This document shows, piece after piece, positions 58,526 to 64,000 of a stretch of 64,000 bases of DNA. The position numbers were made by a program, and so were the translations under genes. Source of the DNA: Polyodon spathula (taxonomy: Eukaryota; Chordata; Actinopteri; Acipenseriformes; Polyodontidae); contig NC_054538.1 of the NCBI RefSeq assembly GCF_017654505.1, positions 57,627,684-57,691,683 on the forward strand. The letters run 5' to 3'. Within the stretch, counting starts at the first letter, position 1. Every line of letters starts with the position of its first letter. A model generated the notes under the pieces. That model did no database searches, was not told where the DNA came from, and was given only the letters and a program-made list of their open reading frames with translations.

Positions 58526-59653
58526 CTTATCTCTTATCTAACACATAGAGTACACTGAACACAATTTCTAGGAGAGAACGTAAAGTTAATTTTCTGGTTG
58601 CAGTTTGCTGGCTTTCACTATGTGTAAACATTTATATAGGAACATATTTTAGGTGCCAATTTGTTTCAATGACTACTATTTATTTAGGCAGGTTACTCCT
58701 GTAAGTAGAACCCATTTACTATAGAATTTATGTTTTTTCTGAAGGTGGTTTAGTGCCAGTTTCTGTGGTGAAGGTAAATTTTGCCAGATAAAATGGATTT
58801 CCCCAAGAAAACCAAAATATGAGAGGCAAACTACATATACTGTACTGCAATTTGACTGGTGCACCAATTTAAAACTGGTAAGAAAATAAAACATTAAGCA
58901 TTTGTAAGCAGTTTCTCTATACATTCAACTTTAAATTATGAAGTATAAAATGAGGATATATTTTTTACCTATTTTGTCTTCCTATTGAAAATTTATTAGA
59001 GATGTGAAAGATACCTGTAATTTACTGTTTTAAAGAGGAATGAGATTTTAAATTAGTGTATATTTAAGTGTGCTTCAACACATATAAATAAAAAAGAATC
59101 CAAAGCGGGATTTTAGGACCGTGTTAACAGCAAGCTGACACTATCTGGTTGAAGAACTTTGATAATTGGCTGTCTTAAACTGAAAAGATTTTACTGCCTT
59201 TCTTCTCATATGGAACAATAAGGGGCTTGCAATAGGGGTCACCATTATATAACAGTTCTTACCATATCACTCTCTCATTATGTATTATGTAGCACAAGGA
59301 AGATGAAAAATAAACCTTTAGGTATTGGCTGAATCTCAAATGTTTCTGAGTTGATATGTGTTGGGCTTCGGTTTCGTGCACACAGTGTATTCTTATGTAC
59401 AAAGCACACTATGAAAGTTTATTGGGGTTTCGACTACTTTGGAATAGATATGGATCACAAACTGATTCTTTATTTTTTGATTGTTGGTTGTGAATTTTTT
59501 CTGTGAAAAACAAATGTAAGCCTATAACCCTAATGTAGAGAAACAGTATCACAGGATTTTTCCAGTATAATATTGAAATTGTTATGTTACACTAGTTTAT
59601 GTGCTCAAATGAGTCCAACATTCAACAAAGTTTTGTTTTCAAATATAAGTGTT

Positions 59654-59655
<2 letters not shown>
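58526..59655. other. Unassigned AT-rich sequence
   Basis: No gene or repeat recognised. Confidence 0.4.

Positions 59656-59731
<76 letters not shown>
59656..59731. repeat. TA microsatellite
   Basis: About 37 TA units, ending where the LINE copy starts. Confidence 0.95.
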
Positions 59732-59733
<2 letters not shown>

Positions 59734-60660
59734 GTCCTCTGCTATTCCTAATCTACATTAAAGACTTTTGGTATAGTAAGCAAACTTGTTAAATTTGCAG
59801 ATGACACAAAAATAGAAGTGGCAAACACCGCTGCAGCAGCAAAGGTCATTCAAAATGATCTAGACAGCATTCAGAACTGGGTAGGCACATGGCAAATTAC
59901 ATTTAATACAGAAAAGTGTAAAGTACTGCATGCAAGCAATAAAAATGTCCATTATAAATACCATATGGGAGATACTGAACTTGAAGAAGGACTATATGAA
60001 AAAGATTTAGGAGTTTATGTTGACACAGAAATGTCTTCATCTAGACGATGTGGGGAAACTATAAAAAGGCCAACAAAATGCTGGGATTTATAGTGGCAAG
60101 TGTTGAATTTAAATCAAGGGAAGTAATGTTAAAACTTTACAATGCATTATTAAGACCTCATCTGGACTAGTGTGTTCAGTTCTGGTCACCTCGTTACAAA
60201 AAGTATATTGCTGCTCTAGAAAGAGTGCAAAGAAGAGCTACCAGAATTAATCCAGGTTTAAAAGTCATATGCAGGCAGGCTAAAATAATTGAATCTATTC
60301 AGCCTTGAACAAAGACGACTACGTGGTGATCTGAGTCAAGCATTCAGAATTCTAAAAGGTATTGACAATGTCGACCCAAGGGACTTTTTTGACCTGAAAA
60401 AAAAAGGACCAAGGGTCACAAATGGAGATTAGATAAACAGGGGCATTGAGAACAGAAAATAGGAGGTACTTTTTTTACACAGAGAATTGTGGGAGTCTGA
60501 AACCAACTCCTCAGTAATGTTGTTGAAGCTGACACCCTGAGATCCTTCTAGAAACTGCTTCATGAGATTCTGGGGTTAATAAACTCTACTCGTTTGTGGC
60601 TTCTCGAGCAAACCGGCAAGATGGTCCGAATGGCCTAAGATTTAAAAGAATCTTATAATT
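59732..60660 (+). mobile_element. 5'-truncated CR1/L2-like LINE
   Basis: Begins at PLLFLIYIKDF of the RT core, continues with KFADDTKI (catalytic DD intact), VIQNDLDSIQNWVGTWQITF, KCKVLHASNKN, LYEKDLGVYVD, then in shifted frames KSREVMLKLYNALLRPHLD, AALERVQRRATRI and RGDLSQAFRILKG. The 3' end reads about 60600-60660 (GATGGTCCGAATGGCCTAAG). Several stops; it is much closer to intact than the 2640-4190 copy. Confidence 0.85.
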
Positions 60661-60716
60661 ACGACCCTGTTTTATGTTTATAGCTTGGTTATAAGCTTGG
60701 TGTACAAAAACAGTAT

Positions 60717-60717
<1 letters not shown>

Positions 60718-60801
<84 letters not shown>
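60718..60801. repeat. TA microsatellite
   Basis: About 41 TA units, at the left edge of the Tc1-like copy. Confidence 0.95.
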
Positions 60802-60802
<1 letters not shown>

Positions 60803-60805
<3 letters not shown>

Positions 60806-62140
60806 CATACAAAACTGAAAGATCATAATTGGATAAGTCTCCACCGCCCTGAGTTAAACTACCAACTTTGCACACCTAGATTTGGCAATATTTGACCATT
60901 CTTCTTTACAAAACTGTTCAAGCTCTGTCAAGTTCCTTGGGGAGCGCTGATGGACAGCAATCTTCAAGTCATGCCACAAATTTTTGATGGGATTTAGGTC
61001 GGGGCTCTGACTGGGCCACTCAAGGACATTTACCTTTTTGTTCCTTAGCCACTCCAATGTAGCTTTGGCTGTGTGCTTTGGGTCATTGTCATGTTGAAAG
61101 ATGAACTTCCATCCCAGTTTCAGCTTTCTTGCAGATGGCAGCAGGTTTTCCTTGAGGATTTTTCTGTACATTGCTCAATTCATTTTCCCTTCTATCCTGA
61201 CAAGTGCCCCAGTCCCTGATGATGAGAAACATCTCCATAACTTCCCACCACCGTGCTTCACAGTAGGTATGGTGTTCTTTGGGTGATGCGCTGTGTTGGG
61301 TTTGCGCCAAACATAATGCTTTGCATTTAGGCTAAAAAGTTCCATTTTAGTTTTGTCAGACCACAAAACTTTTTGCCACATGGCTACAGAATCTCTTCAG
61401 TGTTTTTTTGCATACTTCAAATGGGATTCAAGGTGGGATTTCTTGAGTAATGGCTTCCTTCTTGCCACCCTACCATACAGGCCAGGTTTGTGGAGTGCTT
61501 GGGATATTGTTGTCACATGCACACTTTGACCAGTCTTGGCCATAAAAGCCTGTAGCTCTTGCAAAGTTACTCCTCCAGTTTGGAGGGATGGCCTGATCTA
61601 GGCAGGGTCTTGGTGGTGCCATACACCTTTCACTTCTTAATAATCGTCTTGACCGTGCTCCAAGGGATATTCAAGGCCTTTGATATTTTTTTATACCCAT
61701 CCCCTGATCTGTGCCTTTCAACAACTTTATCTCAAAGTTCTTTTGAAAGCGCCTTGGTGCTCATGGTTGAGTCTTTGTTTTCAAATGCACTACCCAGCAG
61801 AGGGAACCTACAGGAACTGCTTTATCCTGAAATCATGTGAATCACTACAGTTTAACACAGGTGGAGGCCGCTTAACTTGGTGTGTGATTTTGAAGGCGAA
61901 TGATTACACCTGAGCTAATTTAGCATTGCTGTTACAAGGGTGGGTGGACACTTATTCAACCAAGCTATTTTAGTTTTTATTTTTAATTCATTTTCTACAA
62001 ATTTCTAGAATTTGTTTTTTTCACTTGGAAGTTGTGGGGTAGGATGTGTAGATAAATGAAAAAAAAAAAAACTATTTTAATGCATTTTAATTCTAGGCTA
62101 TAAGGCAACAAAAGGTGAAGATTTTGAAAGTGGCTGTAGA
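60803..62140 (-). mobile_element. Tc1/mariner-like element, left end lost at a TA tract
   Basis: Right side: inner block GGGTGGACACTTATTCAACC (61940 region) and A/T-rich repeat to about 62140. Left side: the corresponding GGATAAGTCTCC block (60831) survives but the outer terminal repeat gives way to the TA microsatellite at 60801. It encloses a near full-length but broken transposase. Confidence 0.75.
60854..61765 (-). pseudogene. Tc1-like transposase, frame-broken
   Basis: The N-terminus (MSTKALSKEL, stop, then DGYKKISKALNIPWSTVKTI IKK) is followed by a stop and frameshifts. 61381-61175 reads MWQKVLWSDKTKMELFSLNA (first catalytic Asp), YVWRKPNTAHHPKNTIPTVK HGGG. 61171-60854 reads [20 protein letters not shown] (second Asp) and [17 protein letters not shown], where the last acidic residue is Lys (NPIK instead of NPIE). 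Inactive. Confidence 0.88.
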
Positions 62141-62144
62141 CTTA

Positions 62145-62905
62145 ATTTACTATATATAGTAAATTAAATGCTTGGTAAACCTTGTCCAGGTAAGGGTATA
62201 CAATAGCACTCTTTTCTGGTGCAGTTAATCTGTCAAATCTCGACATTGCTATGGCCAATCTTTTAACAGATTAGTAGTTTACATAAGATTAGGATGTAAT
62301 CCAGACTGGGGTCAGTTGTAAATGTAGGTTAAACAGGGCTCTAGTCAAAAATACAAAGAGGTAGTATTCCTGAGTGTGAGTATAAAAGTTCTACTCAGGG
62401 AGTGCAAGTGTACAGTCAATGGGTGATGACTCTGTGTTGAGATAAAACTATAAGAGGTCAAAGAAATAATCATAATAGTAAGGCTTCTAGTTTTACCTAA
62501 AAATGTATGGTTGTGTAAAGTTATGGAAAAAGAATATGTATTTAGATGCTCAATATTAATTTAATTTCACATGGCTGTAGCAAATGCCTTGGATAATTAT
62601 TTTCAAGTTTTTTTTTTTTTTTAAAGTGCAAGACAGGAAGAGTATTAGTAAAACAGTTTGATTAAAATAATAATAATAAATTAATATCAGGATATAGAGA
62701 AAAAGCTTGTCTGCAAAAGATAACAGTATTTTCAGTTTGCTTACCAACATTGCATTATGATTAAATTGTACACTTTAAATAAGATTTTCTGTTTCAACAT
62801 TTTTTCTACATATCTGAATTAGCCCTCTTTTTCACCATACAGTTTCAGTCCTAAAACCCACAACTGTACTATTTGAGGATAACTTACGCCTTACCAAAAT
62901 AAACA
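62145..62905. other. Unassigned AT-rich sequence
   Basis: No gene or repeat recognised. Confidence 0.4.
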
Positions 62906-62907
62906 TC

Positions 62908-63091
62908 TGAGGCAGTGTGCCCCGCCCCTGTGCGTATTTTTGTGTTTTGTGTTTTATGTGGTGTGTATGTATTGGTGCATGGAGTGTGGGTTATGTAGCA
63001 TGGGTGATTTAAAATGTATATTTGTATTTAGGCACGGGGATCACACAATCATGAATCACTCACTCAGTGTTGATGTGTTCAAGGAAAAAAA
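62908..63091 (+). mobile_element. LTR fragment of the TGTGGCAAAGTG family
   Basis: TGAGGCAGTGTGCCCCGCCC through TTAAAATGTATATTTGTATT TAGGCACGGGGAT, then ACTCACTCAGTGTTGATGTG TTCAAGG, with the middle of the LTR missing. It runs into a GA microsatellite (63092-63136). Confidence 0.7.
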
Positions 63092-63136
63092 ACAGAGAGA
63101 GAGAGAGAGAGAGAGAGAATGAGAGAGAGAGAGAGA

Positions 63137-63470
63137 TGCTTAGTAACGTGCAGACACCATTCTTGGAGGGGAATAACAAAAGCAGGCAACATAGCGTCAC
63201 GTGTTTCTGTACTTGGTGAAACACAATTTTCCAATACAAAACAGACAGAAATGGCCTAGGTTTACAAGGAAACCCTTGATGTTATAGCTAAAAAATGGTA
63301 TGAGGCCAAACCGTGCTTGGTTGGGCTTGAAAAATGCCCATACAAACTGCCAGCAACTGTGTGTACTGACGATCCTGGGGGTTGGCCAGACCATCAGTGG
63401 GGAAACTGATCATGGATTATCTGGTCGAGGGCACAGGTAAGAAAACTTTATATTTTCATTACAGTATTCC
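63137..63470. other. Unassigned stretch
   Basis: A possible donor (GGGCACAG|GTAAGAAA at ~63436) follows a moderately protein-like frame (KWYEAKPCLVGLEKCPYKLP), but no acceptor or homology is evident. Confidence 0.25.
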
Positions 63471-64000
63471 TGTGATGGAAAGATGAGTTCTGGTGATGAA
63501 TCTTCCTCCCGACCTGTGAGGGCGCTAAAGAACGAGAGGAGAAGTATCTGGAAGGGCTGGCCTGACAGTTCGTTTCCTGGTCAGGGAAGTGGGTCAGCCT
63601 GGAAAGAAGGGCGACTCTGTTGTAAGACCGTGTTGATTTGAAAGGTAAACGAGAGGCAGCTGCAAGTAATAAGGCAGCTGCAACCGTTTACCTAGATATC
63701 ATGCAGGATTACATATAGGGGCCAGGGTAACGCTGATCTTTTCCTTCCTTTGGGTAACGTGAGGAGAGAAGGACTGAGAGAGGAGCTCTCAGAGTGTATT
63801 ACGTGTTGTGTGTTGTCTTTGTTTGTTTATAATTGTCTGTCTTTTTCGCACCACTAGACAGTTAACGCACACCTCCGGAGCTGTCGCCACGTAAAGCACT
63901 ATCCGGAGCACCACTGCACAGAGCACCTGCACGTTTGAATATCACCCAGGACTGGTGACCGTGCCTTTGTTTGTGTGTGAGACTGTACTGTGTTCACCAT
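63471..64000 (+). mobile_element. LTR-like sequence running off the window end
   Basis: Starts TGTGATGGAAAG, related to 54319-54390. Contains GGAGAGAAGGACTGAGAG and a T/G-rich tract (GTTGTCTTTGTTTGTTTATA) in the LTR manner. Its right end lies outside the window, so the element cannot be defined. Confidence 0.45.

Overview
This window looks like vertebrate nuclear DNA from a ray-finned fish. It is AT-rich, has large introns, and is packed with Tc1-like, hAT, LINE and LTR elements and long TA/CT/GT microsatellites. Several repeats resemble ones I associate with sturgeon or paddlefish, but that placement is memory-based inference and no search was run.

The one clearly intact protein-coding gene is on the minus strand at 6373-17791. 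It is a six-exon opsin of the Opn5 (neuropsin-like) group. All five introns have GT-AG borders and compatible phases, and together the exons give an uninterrupted 402-residue seven-helix protein with the retinal-binding lysine, the extracellular disulfide cysteines and NPIIY. Its introns carry SINEs, a solo LTR, a tandem duplication and two older repeat pairs. A polyadenylation signal lies about 120 bp past the stop.

Layout: 0-1.2 kb holds a possible degraded DUF4806-type gene piece; 1.4-1.7 kb a dispersed repeat; 2.6-4.2 kb a CR1/L2-like LINE relic (minus); 4.9-5.5 kb a relic of a conserved uncharacterised ORF; 6.2-17.8 kb the opsin. At 19.7-23.0 kb a minus-strand LINE is split by a ZBED-type hAT copy, which itself contains an inverted-repeat (foldback) insertion. 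A Tc1-like element lies at 23.5-24.9 kb. From 27 to 33 kb I see mostly plain AT-rich sequence. A solo LTR is at 33.7-34.3 kb, a THAP/DDE transposon relic at 35.8-36.5 kb, a tRNA-derived SINE at 36.7 kb and another solo LTR at 38.1-38.7 kb. Ty3/gypsy pol relics occupy 39.0-42.6 kb, and further LTRs lie at 43.0-43.7 and 44.7-45.1 kb. An internally deleted LTR element with a hairpin array is at 45.6-46.9 kb. Coding-like but unidentified minus-strand sequence lies at 47.4-48.0 kb. A deleted Tc1-like element is at 48.1-49.1 kb, a retrotransposon C-terminal relic at 57.0-57.7 kb, a LINE at 59.7-60.6 kb, a broken Tc1-like copy at 60.8-62.1 kb and LTR pieces at 62.9 and 63.5-64.0 kb.

Apart from the opsin, every recognised coding sequence is a mobile-element relic with stops, frameshifts or deletions. 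I found no operon-like system, CRISPR array or rRNA gene, and no tRNA gene outside SINE heads. The most interesting signals are the opsin's acidic residues around the chromophore pocket, the foldback insertion nested inside a hAT inside a LINE, the hairpin array inside the deleted LTR element, and the repeated coincidence of TA microsatellites with transposon edges.
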